Shown here piece after piece: positions 18,320 to 29,700 of a stretch of 64,000 bases of DNA. The stretch is from QHXQ01 sp038322995 (GTDB lineage: Bacteria > Acidobacteriota > Blastocatellia > Pyrinomonadales > Pyrinomonadaceae). The stretch is from NCBI GenBank assembly GCA_038322995.1, contig JBBQGM010000005.1, positions 1 to 64,000 of the forward strand, in the 5' to 3' direction. Each line of letters opens with the position of its first letter. Position 1 is the stretch's first letter. The notes beneath the pieces were generated by a model. The model was not told where the DNA came from. It made no database searches and was given only the letters and a program-made list of their open reading frames with translations. The position numbers and the translations under genes were made by a program.

Positions 18320-21300
18320 ATGGTTGATAAACTTAACGCCCGGTGCGCAAAAGGTGACGAACACGGGCGTGGCAGAGAGATGAGCGGGCGCGGGGCGGCG
18401 TTGTCCGTAGTTTGCGCGGAAGAGTTCGGATTGGGAAACTTGGTGCGGAAACTTTTAACCTTGAAATCAGGGCGTGCATGGCGCGCGGACGCGGCGGCGC
18501 TCGCCGGCATTGGCCTGTTCTTTGTCGCGTTTTTTCCTCAGGGCTTGTTCGGCGGCAAGTACCTGATTGTCGGCGACGCTTTCTTTTACTCTTATCCGCT
18601 ACGCACCGTCGCATGGCGGATGCTCCGGCACGGGCAACTCCCGCTCTGGACGCCCTACATCATGTCGGGCTATCCATTGCTCTCAATGGCGCAGATCGGG
18701 TTAGCCTATCCGCTCACCTGGGGCTATCTATTTTTGCCCGGTCATATAGCCGAACAGATTTACGTGCTCGCGCCGTTCCTGCTTGCGCCCGTGTTCACCT
18801 ACGCCTACCTGCGCAAACTAGCACGCACGCCGCTCGCGGCGCTGTTGGGGGCGCTGACCTTCGGCTACGGCGGCATGATGGCCAGCCCGCTCGCCAACAA
18901 CGGCTTGATGCCGAACGCGGTCATGTGGCTGCCGCTCCTGCTGATTGTCATCGAGCGCGCTCGCACGCGGCGCTTCGTCCCTTGCCTGCTCTGGGCCACC
19001 GGCGCTTACGCGCTATCGGTTCTGACCGGCTATGGCCAAGGCTTCTTGTACACGGGCCTGCTAGCCGTCGCCTACGCCCTGTTCCTCGTGTTTACGACAG
19101 ACGATGCGGGGCGGGGAACTTTGCGTGCGCGGCTCGCGTCCGCGCGCCACTGGCAGCCGCTGTGCGTGGCCGGGGGGGCGCTCTTGTTGGCGGCGGGCGT
19201 GGCGGCATTTCAAATTCTGGAGACGGCGCGCGTGGCGCGACGCAGTGTGCGCAGTACGCTCAGCTACGATATTTTTACGCAAGGCTCGTTCACCCCGGCG
19301 ATGCTCTGGCAATCGTTTACCACGCCGCTCTTCTATGTCTTCGACATGCACGCCGCAGTCCCGCCGCTCGCGCTCGCGCTCGCCGTCGTCGCCGCTTGGG
19401 CACACGCGCGCCACAGCCATGAGCGCGACCCGCGCGTCTTCTTCTATCTTGCGCTGGCCGGCCTCGCGCTGGCATTGATGTTGGGGCAACATACACCGCT
19501 TTATTTGCTCGTCTATCACATTCCGCTGCTGAATCGTTTCCGTGTGCCCTCGCGCCACACGTTCGAATGGACGTTCGCCATCGCCGTGCTCGCCGCATAT
19601 GGCTGGGATGCGGCTGCGGCCGGGTTCCGCAAACGGCGCGCAGCGCAGCGGCCTGCACGTGCCTTCACGCTTTACGCCGCGCTCGTGCTGCTCACCGCGA
19701 GCGTTATCGTCGGTCTGTTGTGGTGGCTGAAAGTGCAAACGTTGCAGGGCAGTGACGCAACGCCCGGTGCGCTCGCGCCAGCAACCATCTACCGGCTCTG
19801 GAAATGCGCGTTCGTGTTGTTGACGCTCGTGGCGCTCTGGCGCGCGAGTCTGATCGCACAAGCGCGTTGGCGCTTCGGCTTGGCCCTTGCGACGGTGTTG
19901 GTGCTGTGCTTCGTCGAGCCGTCGGCGCTCATTGCGCGTTGGTGGGGCGGCTTAGGTTTGCCCGCGAGCCGCTTCGCCATCGTGACGGACGGCACGCGCT
20001 TTCTGCGGCAACTGCCGCCGGAGGCGCATCGCGTTTACACGCGCGTCGATCTGTTCAACGAACAATATGGCCCGACGCCCCGATTCGACACGGCGAATTT
20101 ATCCGCCGTCTACGGGTTGCACAACGTCGCGGGCTACGAGCCGCTGATCCTTGAACGCTATAGTCGCGCACTTGGCGGCGTCGGCCTCGACTCGGTGCGT
20201 ACGTTCAACAACGTGTTGGATAGCTCACTCTTGACCGACCACTCACACGTGCTCGATCTGCTCAACACGACCTTCGTCGTCTCCTACCCGAACCTTAGCC
20301 CCCGGCTTGAGACGGCGGCGGATGTGACCACAGCGACCGGCATGGACGTGACGGGCGAAGTCTTGCCGCAAGCCACAAGAATCCTGCCAACTGCGCCCAT
20401 TGAAGCGGACGCGCTTGAGCTTGTGACAGCGCTCTCGAACTCGACCTCTGAGCCGGACGATAAGACTGTAGCGCGTGTGCGCATACATACGATGGATGGC
20501 CGTACCATCGAGCGCGAACTAAAGGCCGGGCGCGACACGGCCGAGTGGGCGCACGAACGCCCGGATGTGCGCGCGCTCGTCAAACATCGGCTCGCACCCG
20601 TCTTCGACGCCACGCAACTTGGCGACGCGGACGGGTTTAAGGCGTATCGTTACAAAGCCTTTTTCGCGCTCGACGAGCCTGTGCGCGTGCGCCAGGTGGA
20701 GATTGTCAACGTGGCGCAGACAGCTCGGCTCGGTCTCTACGGCGCACGATTGCGCCCTGCGCGCACGCAACTCCTCGTGCCGCTCCTCGCCGCTTACTCG
20801 GAGGCATGGCAGCCGGTCTATGAGCAACATGAGACGCTTATCCTACGCAACACGCGCGCCTGCCCGCGCGCCTGGCTCGTCGCCAAGGCCGAAGCGGTGG
20901 ACGGCGAAGAAGCCTTGCGCCGGATTCGCGGCGAAAGCACGCACGAGTTCGATCCACGCCGCACCGCCTTGCTTGAAGTGAAATCGGATGAGTTGCCATC
21001 GTTGCCGGGCGGGATTGTTGCACTGGACAGCACGGCGCAGATCACAAGTTATGAACCGAACCGCTTAATGATCGAAACAAACGCGCCGACCGCGACGGTG
21101 TTGGTCGTGAGTGAAATCTTTTATCCCGGCTGGACGGCAACCATTGACGGCCGGCCTGCGCGGATCAGCATCGCAGATTATCTGCTGCGCGGCGTCGTGT
21201 TGCCGGCCGGCCAACACAGAGTTGAAATGCGCTACACCGCATTGGGCGCACGCACCGGCGCGGTTATCTCTGTGTTGACGTTGTGCCTGCTTGCGGGGCT

Positions 21301-21364
21301 GGCGGTTTACGCGCGGCGCACGCGTGCGCCACGAACTGATTTGCGCGGCGGCGCGACTATATGA
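18320..21364 (+). CDS. YfhO-family GT-C-like membrane protein, paralogue 1
   Basis: Multi-pass inner-membrane protein of the YfhO family, thought to transfer sugars from polyprenyl-phosphate donors on the outer face. After the first membrane segment comes the loop GDAFFYSYPLRTVAW, with the acidic residue expected of GT-C enzymes, then GQLPLWTPYIMSGYPLLSMA. About ten further membrane helices follow, then an extracytoplasmic beta-rich region (about 620-960) and a final helix. The C-terminal block EIFYPGWTATIDGRPARI is typical of YfhO. Alignment with its neighbours suggests that translation may really begin at GTG 18443 (about 973 residues); ATG 18320 is the longest form. It overlaps the next gene by ATGA. 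Confidence 0.82.
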   Translation: MVDKLNARCAKGDEHGRGREMSGRGAALSVVCAEEFGLGNLVRKLLTLKSGRAWRADAAALAGIGLFFVAFFPQGLFGGKYLIVGDAFFYSYPLRTVAWRMLRHGQLPLWTPYIMSGYPLLSMAQIGLAYPLTWGYLFLPGHIAEQIYVLAPFLLAPVFTYAYLRKLARTPLAALLGALTFGYGGMMASPLANNGLMPNAVMWLPLLLIVIERARTRRFVPCLLWATGAYALSVLTGYGQGFLYTGLLAVAYALFLVFTTDDAGRGTLRARLASARHWQPLCVAGGALLLAAGVAAFQILETARVARRSVRSTLSYDIFTQGSFTPAMLWQSFTTPLFYVFDMHAAVPPLALALAVVAAWAHARHSHERDPRVFFYLALAGLALALMLGQHTPLYLLVYHIPLLNRFRVPSRHTFEWTFAIAVLAAYGWDAAAAGFRKRRAAQRPARAFTLYAALVLLTASVIVGLLWWLKVQTLQGSDATPGALAPATIYRLWKCAFVLLTLVALWRASLIAQARWRFGLALATVLVLCFVEPSALIARWWGGLGLPASRFAIVTDGTRFLRQLPPEAHRVYTRVDLFNEQYGPTPRFDTANLSAVYGLHNVAGYEPLILERYSRALGGVGLDSVRTFNNVLDSSLLTDHSHVLDLLNTTFVVSYPNLSPRLETAADVTTATGMDVTGEVLPQATRILPTAPIEADALELVTALSNSTSEPDDKTVARVRIHTMDGRTIERELKAGRDTAEWAHERPDVRALVKHRLAPVFDATQLGDADGFKAYRYKAFFALDEPVRVRQVEIVNVAQTARLGLYGARLRPARTQLLVPLLAAYSEAWQPVYEQHETLILRNTRACPRAWLVAKAEAVDGEEALRRIRGESTHEFDPRRTALLEVKSDELPSLPGGIVALDSTAQITSYEPNRLMIETNAPTATVLVVSEIFYPGWTATIDGRPARISIADYLLRGVVLPAGQHRVEMRYTALGARTGAVISVLTLCLLAGLAVYARRTRAPRTDLRGGATI

Positions 21365-24300
21365 GACTAAACGGCCGGCGCGAGTGGTGGCAGCAGAGAC
21401 GTGCGGACGCGGCGGTGGTCGCGGCGGTCGCGCTCTTCTTCGTCGCGTTCTTCCCGCAAGTTATCTTTGGCCACCGCCTCATCATCGCGGGCGACGCGCT
21501 CTATTATTCTTATCCTTTGCGCACCGTCGCGTGGGACATGCTCCGGCACGGGCAATGGCCGCTGTGGACGCCCTATGTGCTCGCCGGTTATCCGCTGCTC
21601 TCGATGGCGCAAGTCGCCATCGGCTATCCGCTCACCTGGAGCTACCTATTCCTGCCCGGTTATTGGGCCGAACAGGTTTACGTACTCGCGCCCTTCTTGC
21701 TGTCGCCCCTCTTCACATATGCTTACGTGCGCGAACTGGGGCGCAGCCGTATTGCCGCGTTGCTGGCCGGACTCGCCTTTGGCTATGGCGGCATGATGTG
21801 CGGGCCTATCGCCAATAGTGGTGTGCTGACCAACGGGCTGATGTGGGCCCCACTCGTGTTGCTTTACATTGAGCGCGCCCGTACGCGCACGTTTGCCTAT
21901 TGCCTGGTGCGTGCGACGCTCGTGTACGCGCTCTCCGTCCTCGCCGGGCACGCGCAAAGCTACGTCTATGTCGGCGTCCTCGCCGTCAGCTACGGGCTGT
22001 TTCTTTCGCTGGCGCAAATCTATGCGCGCCGCACGTCAGGGCGCGACAGCCGCGCGTGGCTGACGTGGGCCCACTGGCGACCATTGCTCGTTGCGCTCGG
22101 CGCATTATTGTTGGCGGCGGGGGTGGCGGCGTTTCAACTACTCGAAGCGTTGCGGGCCGCGCGGCGCAGTATCCGCAGTGCCTTGAGCTACGAGACGTTC
22201 GGCGAAGGCTCGTTCACTCTGCGCGAGGCGTTGCTCTCAATCGGCGCACCGCTCTACCATTACGTGGACACGAGCGCCTTCCTCGCGCCGCTCGCGCTGC
22301 TGCTGGCCCTCTGTGCCGTCGCCTGCGCGGGGTGCGGCCGATTGCGCGATGCGCGCGTCTGGTTCTGGCTGGCCGTGGCGCTCGGCGCGTTCCTGCTCAT
22401 ACTCGGCACGCACACGCCAATCTACCATCTTGTCTATCATGTGCCCGTGCTGAATCAGTTCCGCGTCGCCTCGCGCCACACGTTCGAGTGGACGCTCGCC
22501 ACAAGTATCCTCGCGGCGTACGGTTGGGACGCTGGCGCTGACTATTTTGCGCGCCGCCGGGCGGCCACGCATGTAGGCCGCCGCGACGTGTACATCATGT
22601 TCGCGCTGCTGGCCCTCGGCGGCGCTATCGCCGCATTGTGGTGGCGCGCGACGAGTATTCCGCCGGTGCCGAATCCGGCGATCTACACGGGACTCCCCGA
22701 AGCGGCTTACTGGCTCTGGAAATTCGCGTTCACCTGCGTCATCACTTTGCTCGCATGGCGCTGCTTTAAGTTGTCCGCCGCGCCGCCACGTCTGCGCGCG
22801 ACGCTCGCCGCCGCGACGGTGCTGCTGGCCTGTTTCGCTGAACCGGCCGTGACCGTCGCGCGCTGGTGGGGCGACTTGCTGAGTCTATCGGTCACGCGGC
22901 CGCAACTCGTCTCGCCCACGACGCGCTACCTGCAACAATTCCCGCCGCCGGAGAATCGCGTCTACACGCGCGTCGAACTGTTCGCGGAAGAATTCACCGG
23001 GCCGCCGCGCCTCGAAGCGCCGAACCTGACCGCGCTCTACGGGCTGCACAACCTCGCCGGCATGGAGCCGCTCATCTTCGCGCGCTACAGCCGTGCGCTC
23101 GGCGGCGTCGGCCCGGACTCGGTCACGCCCCGCGCTGGCTTCGGCCCGAATAACGATCTCTTCGCCGCGCGCTCGCATGTCCTCGATCTATTGAACACGA
23201 CGCACGTCGTCTCGTTCCTTAACCTGCGCCCATTTCAAGAGCCGCTGACTTATCGGGACGATATCGGTCTCTCGCGCCTTGACCTGCAACTCGATCTGCC
23301 GCCCGGCGCAACCGCGCGCCTGACCGGCGCAGGTATGAGCAGCGATAGCCTTGCGCTCGTGACTTCGCTCTCCAATTCCATTGCCGAAGCGCAAGGCACA
23401 ACCGTCGCGCGCGTGCGCCTATACACGTTCGACGGACGCATCATTGAACAAACCTTGCGCGCGGGCCTGGACACAGCCGAGTGGGCGCACGAACGTCCGG
23501 ACGTGCGCGCGATCATCAAGCACAACCTTGCCCCCGTCTTCGACACCCATGCGGGCGACGCTGCCAATAGCTATCCCGCGTATCGTTATTTGGCGCGACT
23601 CGCGCTCGCCGCGCCCGCACAGATCACACGGATCGAGATCACGAACGTCGCGCCCGCGGCGACGCTCACGCTCTGGCGCGCTTCGCTCTACGCCGCACAC
23701 CGGGGTATCTCGACGCCGCTCGCCGCCGACCCGCGCTCCGAATTTTGGACAACCATCTATGATCAAGATCAGGTGTTGATTCAGCGCAACACGCGCGCCT
23801 GCCCGCGCGCCTGGCTCGTCGCCGAGGCCGAAGCAGTGGACGGCGAAGAAGCCTTGCGCCGGATTCGCGGCGAGAGCGCGCACGAGTTTGATCCACGCCG
23901 CACTGCCTTGCTCGAAGTGAAACCGGATGAACTGCCGCAACTGTCGGGCGCGGCGGCGACGTGGGAGCGCATGGAGGCGCGCATCGTCGCGTATGCGCCG
24001 AATAGTCTGGCGCTTGAGACTGATGCGTTAGCGCCGACAGTGTTAGTGGTGAGTGAGATATTCTATCCCGGCTGGGTGGCGACGGTTGACGGCCAGCCTG
24101 CGCCCATTTTGTTGACCGATTATCTGCTGCGCGGCGTGGTGTTGCCCGCCGGCCGGCACAAGGTCGAGATGCGCTACACCGCGCCCGCCGCGCGCACCGG
24201 CGCAATCATCTCCGTGCTGACGTTAGGGCTGATCGCGGGGTTGGCCGTTTACGCGCGGCGCAAGCGCGCGGGGCAGGCCGAGGTGCGAACTACAATATGA
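21361..24300 (+). CDS. YfhO-family GT-C-like membrane protein, paralogue 2
   Basis: A 979-residue paralogue of the preceding gene. It starts MRLNGRREWWQQRRADAA, followed at once by the first membrane helix and the GDALYYSYPLRTVAW loop. The middle consists of membrane helices separated by short loops, with HVPVLNQFRVASRHTFEW before the last helices of the bundle. The extracytoplasmic part has GLDTAEWAHERPDVRA and the C-terminal block EIFYPGWVATVDGQPAPI. The ATGA overlaps with both neighbours imply translational coupling in one operon. Differences from paralogue 1 are spread along the protein, so donor or acceptor may differ; neither can be read from the sequence. Confidence 0.85.
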   Translation: MRLNGRREWWQQRRADAAVVAAVALFFVAFFPQVIFGHRLIIAGDALYYSYPLRTVAWDMLRHGQWPLWTPYVLAGYPLLSMAQVAIGYPLTWSYLFLPGYWAEQVYVLAPFLLSPLFTYAYVRELGRSRIAALLAGLAFGYGGMMCGPIANSGVLTNGLMWAPLVLLYIERARTRTFAYCLVRATLVYALSVLAGHAQSYVYVGVLAVSYGLFLSLAQIYARRTSGRDSRAWLTWAHWRPLLVALGALLLAAGVAAFQLLEALRAARRSIRSALSYETFGEGSFTLREALLSIGAPLYHYVDTSAFLAPLALLLALCAVACAGCGRLRDARVWFWLAVALGAFLLILGTHTPIYHLVYHVPVLNQFRVASRHTFEWTLATSILAAYGWDAGADYFARRRAATHVGRRDVYIMFALLALGGAIAALWWRATSIPPVPNPAIYTGLPEAAYWLWKFAFTCVITLLAWRCFKLSAAPPRLRATLAAATVLLACFAEPAVTVARWWGDLLSLSVTRPQLVSPTTRYLQQFPPPENRVYTRVELFAEEFTGPPRLEAPNLTALYGLHNLAGMEPLIFARYSRALGGVGPDSVTPRAGFGPNNDLFAARSHVLDLLNTTHVVSFLNLRPFQEPLTYRDDIGLSRLDLQLDLPPGATARLTGAGMSSDSLALVTSLSNSIAEAQGTTVARVRLYTFDGRIIEQTLRAGLDTAEWAHERPDVRAIIKHNLAPVFDTHAGDAANSYPAYRYLARLALAAPAQITRIEITNVAPAATLTLWRASLYAAHRGISTPLAADPRSEFWTTIYDQDQVLIQRNTRACPRAWLVAEAEAVDGEEALRRIRGESAHEFDPRRTALLEVKPDELPQLSGAAATWERMEARIVAYAPNSLALETDALAPTVLVVSEIFYPGWVATVDGQPAPILLTDYLLRGVVLPAGRHKVEMRYTAPAARTGAIISVLTLGLIAGLAVYARRKRAGQAEVRTTI

Positions 24301-26777
24301 GACTGACCAACAGACACGAGTGGTGGCACGCGCGCCGCGCCGACGTGGCGGTGCTTGCGGGTCTCGGCCTGTTCTTCGTCGCGTTTTTCCCGCAGGCGCT
24401 ATTTGGCGGCAAATATCTGCTCGCTAACGACGCCTTTTTTTACTCATACCCGTTGCGCACGGTCGCGTGGCGCATGCTCCGGCACGGCCAACTTCCGCTC
24501 TGGACACCCACCGTACTCTCCGGTTATCCGCTCTTGTCGATGGCGCAACTCGGACTCGCTTATCCGCTCACGTGGGGTTATCTGCTGCTGCCCGGCCGTG
24601 TCGCTGAACAGGTGTACGTGCTCGTGCCGTTTCTGCTCGCGCCCGCATTTACTTACGCCTATCTGCGCGAGGTGCGGCGCAGTCCGCTAGCTGCGCTCTT
24701 GGGCGCGTTAACGTTTGGTTATGGTGGCATGATGGCCAGTCCGCTGGGCAATAGTGGGCTGCTGACGAATGCAGTGCTGTGGCTACCGCTCTTACTCATC
24801 GTGCTTGAGCGTGCGCGCCGCCGCCGCTTTATTCCTTGCTTGCTCGCGGCCACGCTCGCTTATACGCTCTCCGTCCTCACCGGCCACGCGCAGAGTTTTC
24901 TGTCTGTGGGCTTGCTCGCCGGGGCTTATGCTGGCTGGCTTGTACTAACGGTTGACGATGAGGAGCGGCACACTCTACGCATACGGTTGCAGTCGGCGCG
25001 ACAATGGCGGCCGCTGCTGGTAATTTGCGGCGCGGGTCTGTTGGCAATGGGTGTGGCCGCGTTTCAGATTCTGGAGACCGCGCGCGTCGTGCGCCGCAGT
25101 GTGCGCAGTACGCTCAGCTACGAGTTATTCACGCAAGGCTCGTTCATGCCTGTGGACTTGTGGCGGTCTTTCACCACGCCGCTCTTCTACGTGATCGACA
25201 TGACGGCCTATGTGCCGCCGCTCACGTTCGTGCTGGCACTCGTCGCTATCTACGCGCATATGTCTGTGCGCCGTGCGCGCGACCCGCGCGTCTTCTTCTG
25301 GGGGGCGCTGGCGGTGTTGACTTGTGTGCTGATGATGGGGCAGTTCACGCCGTTCTATCATCTGGTCTATCGCTTGCCGCTACTGAACCTGTTCCGCGTG
25401 CCCTCGCGCCATACGTTCGAGTGGACGTTTGCCGCCGGTGTCCTCGCCGCTTACGGTTGGGATGTGCTCGCGCCCGTGCTGCGCCGCTGGCGCGAAGCGA
25501 GCCCACACCCGCGCGGGACGACGCTCTACACTGCGCTCGGACTATTGGCGCTCGGCAGCATCGTCGGCGCGCTGTGGTGGTTGAAGGCGCAGACGCTTGG
25601 CCCCGACGCGAGCCGTGCGCTCTCGCACACAACCGTCTATTGCCTCTGGAAGGGCGGGTTCGTCTTGTTGACGCTCATTGCGCTCTGGCGCGCGAGTCTC
25701 ATCGCGCAGGCACGCTGGCGCTTCGGCTTGGTGCTCGCGACGGTGTTGCTGCTCTGCTATGTTGAGCCGTCATTGCTCATCGCGCGCTGGTGGGGGGGCG
25801 CGGGTTTACCAGCGAGCCGCTTCACGACAGCCTCTGCGGCGACGCGCTACCTGCAATCGTTCCCACCTGCCGAGAATCGCATCTACACGCGCGTTGGTCT
25901 AATGAGCGAACAGGACGGCACGCCGCGCTTCGACGCCGCGAACACGGCCGCCGTCTGGGGCTTGCACGATGTCGCGGGCTACGAGCCGCTCGTGCTCGAA
26001 CGCTACAGTCAGGCACTCGGCGGCGTATGGCTCGACGCAGTGCATACGTTCGACGGCGGCACACCTGACGCCTCGCTCTTCACGGCCCGCTCACACGTGC
26101 TTGATATACTCAACACAACGTTCGTCGTCTCTTACCCGCGCCTGGCGATTTCGCTGGGCGCAGTCGCGAGCGCGCCCGCCGACCCATACTCCGCGGCATG
26201 GCAACCGGTCTATGAGCAGCGCGAGACGTTGATCCTGCGCAACACCCGCGCGCTGCCGCGCGCATGGCTCGTCGCCGAAGCGGAGGCGGTGAAAAGCGAA
26301 GTGGCTTTGAGTCGCATCCGCGGCGAGAGCGCGCCGGAGTTTGATCCACGCCGCACCGCCTTGCTCGAAGTCCACCCGCAAGAGTTGCCCGCCTTGCCCG
26401 GCGGCGCGCTTGCGCCGGGCAGCACAGTGCGTATCACGAGCTATACGCCGAATCGGTTGGTGATGGAGACGAACGCGCCGACTGCGACCGTGCTGATCGT
26501 AAGTGAGATGTTCTATCCAGGCTGGGAGGCGACGGTGGACGGGCAGCGCGCACAGATCAACGTGACCGATTTTCTGCTGCGTGGGGTGGCGCTCGCGGCG
26601 GGACAGCATCAAGTCGAGATGCGCTACACCGCGCCGGCTGCGCGCAACGGTGCGCTCATCTCGGCGTTCACCTTATTGCTGCTGTGTGGTCTCGCCAGCT
26701 TCACGCGCAGGCTCAAGCGCGCCGCGCGGGATAGCACGACACAGGTAGAGGCCAGCGCGCCGGATACTAGAAAATGA
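24297..26777 (+). CDS. YfhO-family GT-C-like membrane protein, paralogue 3, lacking an extracellular segment
   Basis: An 826-residue paralogue with the same N-terminal loop (NDAFFYSYPLRTVAW), membrane bundle and C-terminal EMFYPGWEATVDGQRAQI block. It is about 150 residues shorter than its neighbours. After FVVSYPRLAISLGAVAS it jumps to YSAAWQPVYEQRETLILRN, skipping the segment that in the others contains the DTAEWAHERPDV motif. The frame stays open, so this looks like an in-frame deletion and not decay. In the first loop the usual Gly before the acidic residue is Asn. It overlaps both neighbours by ATGA. Confidence 0.85.
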   Translation: MRLTNRHEWWHARRADVAVLAGLGLFFVAFFPQALFGGKYLLANDAFFYSYPLRTVAWRMLRHGQLPLWTPTVLSGYPLLSMAQLGLAYPLTWGYLLLPGRVAEQVYVLVPFLLAPAFTYAYLREVRRSPLAALLGALTFGYGGMMASPLGNSGLLTNAVLWLPLLLIVLERARRRRFIPCLLAATLAYTLSVLTGHAQSFLSVGLLAGAYAGWLVLTVDDEERHTLRIRLQSARQWRPLLVICGAGLLAMGVAAFQILETARVVRRSVRSTLSYELFTQGSFMPVDLWRSFTTPLFYVIDMTAYVPPLTFVLALVAIYAHMSVRRARDPRVFFWGALAVLTCVLMMGQFTPFYHLVYRLPLLNLFRVPSRHTFEWTFAAGVLAAYGWDVLAPVLRRWREASPHPRGTTLYTALGLLALGSIVGALWWLKAQTLGPDASRALSHTTVYCLWKGGFVLLTLIALWRASLIAQARWRFGLVLATVLLLCYVEPSLLIARWWGGAGLPASRFTTASAATRYLQSFPPAENRIYTRVGLMSEQDGTPRFDAANTAAVWGLHDVAGYEPLVLERYSQALGGVWLDAVHTFDGGTPDASLFTARSHVLDILNTTFVVSYPRLAISLGAVASAPADPYSAAWQPVYEQRETLILRNTRALPRAWLVAEAEAVKSEVALSRIRGESAPEFDPRRTALLEVHPQELPALPGGALAPGSTVRITSYTPNRLVMETNAPTATVLIVSEMFYPGWEATVDGQRAQINVTDFLLRGVALAAGQHQVEMRYTAPAARNGALISAFTLLLLCGLASFTRRLKRAARDSTTQVEASAPDTRK

Positions 26778-29700
26778 ACAAGGCGGCGGCGGCGGGGCAA
26801 AGTTGGTGGCGCAGGCGACGCGCGGACGTGGCCGCGTTGGCGCTCATCGGTCTTTTCTTCACGCTCTTCTTCGGTTGGGTTTTATTCGGCCGGCAGTGGC
26901 TGCTGGGTGGTGACGCCTTCTGTTATTCCTACCCGTTGCGCACGGTCGCGTGGGACATGCTCCGGCACGGGCAACTCCCGCTGTGGACGCCTTACGTCAT
27001 GTCCGGCTATCCGCTGCTCTCGATGGCGCAACTCGGGCTGGGCTACCCGTTGACGTGGGGCTATCTCTTCTTGTCGGAGGCGTGGGCCGAACAACTCTAC
27101 GTGCTCGCGCCGTTCTTGCTCGCGCCCGCGTTCACCTACGCTTACGCGCGCGAGATCGGCCGCAGCCACACGGCCGCACTGCTCGCGGGCCTCTCGTTCG
27201 GCTACGGCGGCATGACGACGAACCTTCTCGGCATCATCGGCATGCCCAACAACTCGCTCATGTGGCTGCCGCTCATGCTCATCGCTATCGAGCGCGTCCG
27301 CACACGTCGCTTCGCGCCCTGTCTCATCGCGGCCACCGGCGCGTATGCCATGTCGATCTTGAACGGGCACGGGCAAAGCCTCTTATACGTCGGTCTCGTC
27401 GCGGGCACGTATGCCGCATACCTCTCGCTCACGATAGGCGCGCCAACTGACGACAATGCGCCGCGCCCTGTGCGCCGTTGGTTAAACCTATACAGGTGGC
27501 GGCCGTTGCTGATCGCTGCCGGCGCAGGTCTGCTGGCGGCCGGTGTGGCCGCGTTTCAAATCTTAGAGACGCTGCGCGCGGTGCGCCGCAGCATTCGCGG
27601 CACACTGACTTATTCATTCTTCAGCAGCGGTTCGTTCCCGCCGATGTGGGCGTTGAAGTCGCTCGCGGCACCGCTTTATACGGAGCGTGGCTTAGACGTA
27701 ACCGCCTACGTGTCGCCGCTCGTCCTCTTGTTGGCGCTGCTGGCTTGCGTGTGTGTCAGACGTGCGCGCGTGCGCGCCGACCAACTGCGCATCTATTTCT
27801 GGTTACTCACGGCCGGATTGGCCGCCGTCCTCATGCTCGGTTACTACACGCCGTTGCACCGGTTGATTTATCACGTGCCGTTGCTGAACCGCTTTCGCGT
27901 GCCGTCGCGCCATGCGTTCGAGTGGACGTTCGCGCTCAGCATCCTTGCCGCTTACGGTTGGGACGCGTGCGCCCGGCGCGGCGCACGCGCGCCACTCACA
28001 TCGACGCACGCGCGCCGCGCCCTCGTCGTGAGCCTGCTGGCGCTCGCGCTCTGTGTGTTGACGGGACTGCTCTGGGGGCAGGCGACGATGCGTGCGCAAG
28101 TCCCTGCGTCCGCGCCGCCCGACGGGGCCGCGCCGGGCTTGTGGTACACGGGGCTGCCCATCTCATCGTATCTCGCCTGGAAAGCCGCGTTGATGTTGCT
28201 CACCTGCGCCGCGCTCTGGTACGCGCGCCAGCTTGCCGCCCCACGCGGGCGCACCATGTTGCTCACGGCCGCTATCGCCGTGAACTGCTTCGTCGAGCCG
28301 TATATCATGGTGAAGAATTGGTGGGCGGGGTTTGCCAAGACGCCCGCGCGGGTCGTGACCGCCGCGCCGCTGACACGTTACCTACAACAGTTCCCGCCGC
28401 AGGAGGGGCGCGTCTATACGCGCATCAATCTGTTTCAGGATGAATATGCCACTGCGCCGCGCGTCGATGCGCTCAACCTGACGGCGCGCTATGGCTTGCA
28501 CAACGTCGCGGGCTACGAGCCGTTGCTCTTGGAGCGGTACAGTCGCGCGCTCGGCAACGTTGGCCTCGACAGCGTCAACCCGTTGCCCGGCTATCCGCCC
28601 TACGATGCGCTGCTGGGCAGCAATTCGCACGTGCTTGATCTGCTGAACGTGACACGCCTCGCCACTTTCCAAAACCTGCGCCCCAGCCCTATGGCGTTGC
28701 CGGAAAAAAACGGACTCAGGTTCGATCTCAGCGAAGCCGGCCTGGAAATTAAGCCACACACCACCGCGCATGTGGGCTTAACCGATGCCATGGCCGATTC
28801 GCTCGCGCTCGTCACCTCGTTGGCCAACTCGGGGGACATCGCGCAGGGCACAGCGGTCGCGCGCGTGCGCCTGCGCACGTTCGACGGGCGCAGCATCGAG
28901 CGTGAGTTGCGCGCCGGCGTGGACACAGCCGAATGGGCGCACGAGCGGCCAGACATGCGGCCGACAATAAAGCACAGCCTCGCGCCTGTCTTCGACCGAC
29001 AAGCGGGCGACCTTCAGAACAGTTATCAGGCCTGTCGCTATCTGGCACAGCTCGCGCTCGGTGCGCGCGTGCGCGTACAGGAGATCACAGTAGAGAATCT
29101 CAGTGACCACGCCACGCTCGCGGTCTGGGCCGCTTCGTTGCACGACGCCGCGACCGGTCAGACCGAACCGCTCTCGCGCAAACTACTCTATCTACAACTC
29201 GACGCTGGCCGCTGGCAATTCGACCGCAGCAACGATGTCCTGATTCTGCACAACGGCCGCGCCCAACCACGCACCTGGTTAGTGGCCGAAGCCGCAGCCG
29301 TGGACGCTGAAGAAGCTCTGCGGCGCATCCGGGGCGAGAGCGCAAACACATTCGATCCCGCCCGCACGGCTCTGCTTGAAGTTAAGCCGAATGAATTGCC
29401 GGCGTTGCCCGGCGGCGGACTAGCGCCGGATAGTAGCATCCGCATCACACGCTACGAGCCGAACCGCTTGTTGCTTGAGACAAGCGCGCCGACCGCGACC
29501 GTGTTAGTCGTGAGTGAGATGTTCTATCCCGGCTGGGTGGCGACGGTTGACGGCCAGCCTGCGCCCATTTTGTTGACCGATTATCTACTGCGCGGCGTAG
29601 CCTTGCCGGCCGGCCAACACAAGGTCGAGATGTACTATGCCGCGCCCGCCGCGCGCACCGGTGCACTCATCTCGGCGCTTACTTTATTGCTGTTGGGCGG

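Noticed and set aside
19061..19861. Long antisense and alternative-frame ORFs in the YfhO genes
   Set aside because: Arg/Ala/His-rich translations typical of shadow frames in GC-rich membrane-protein genes.
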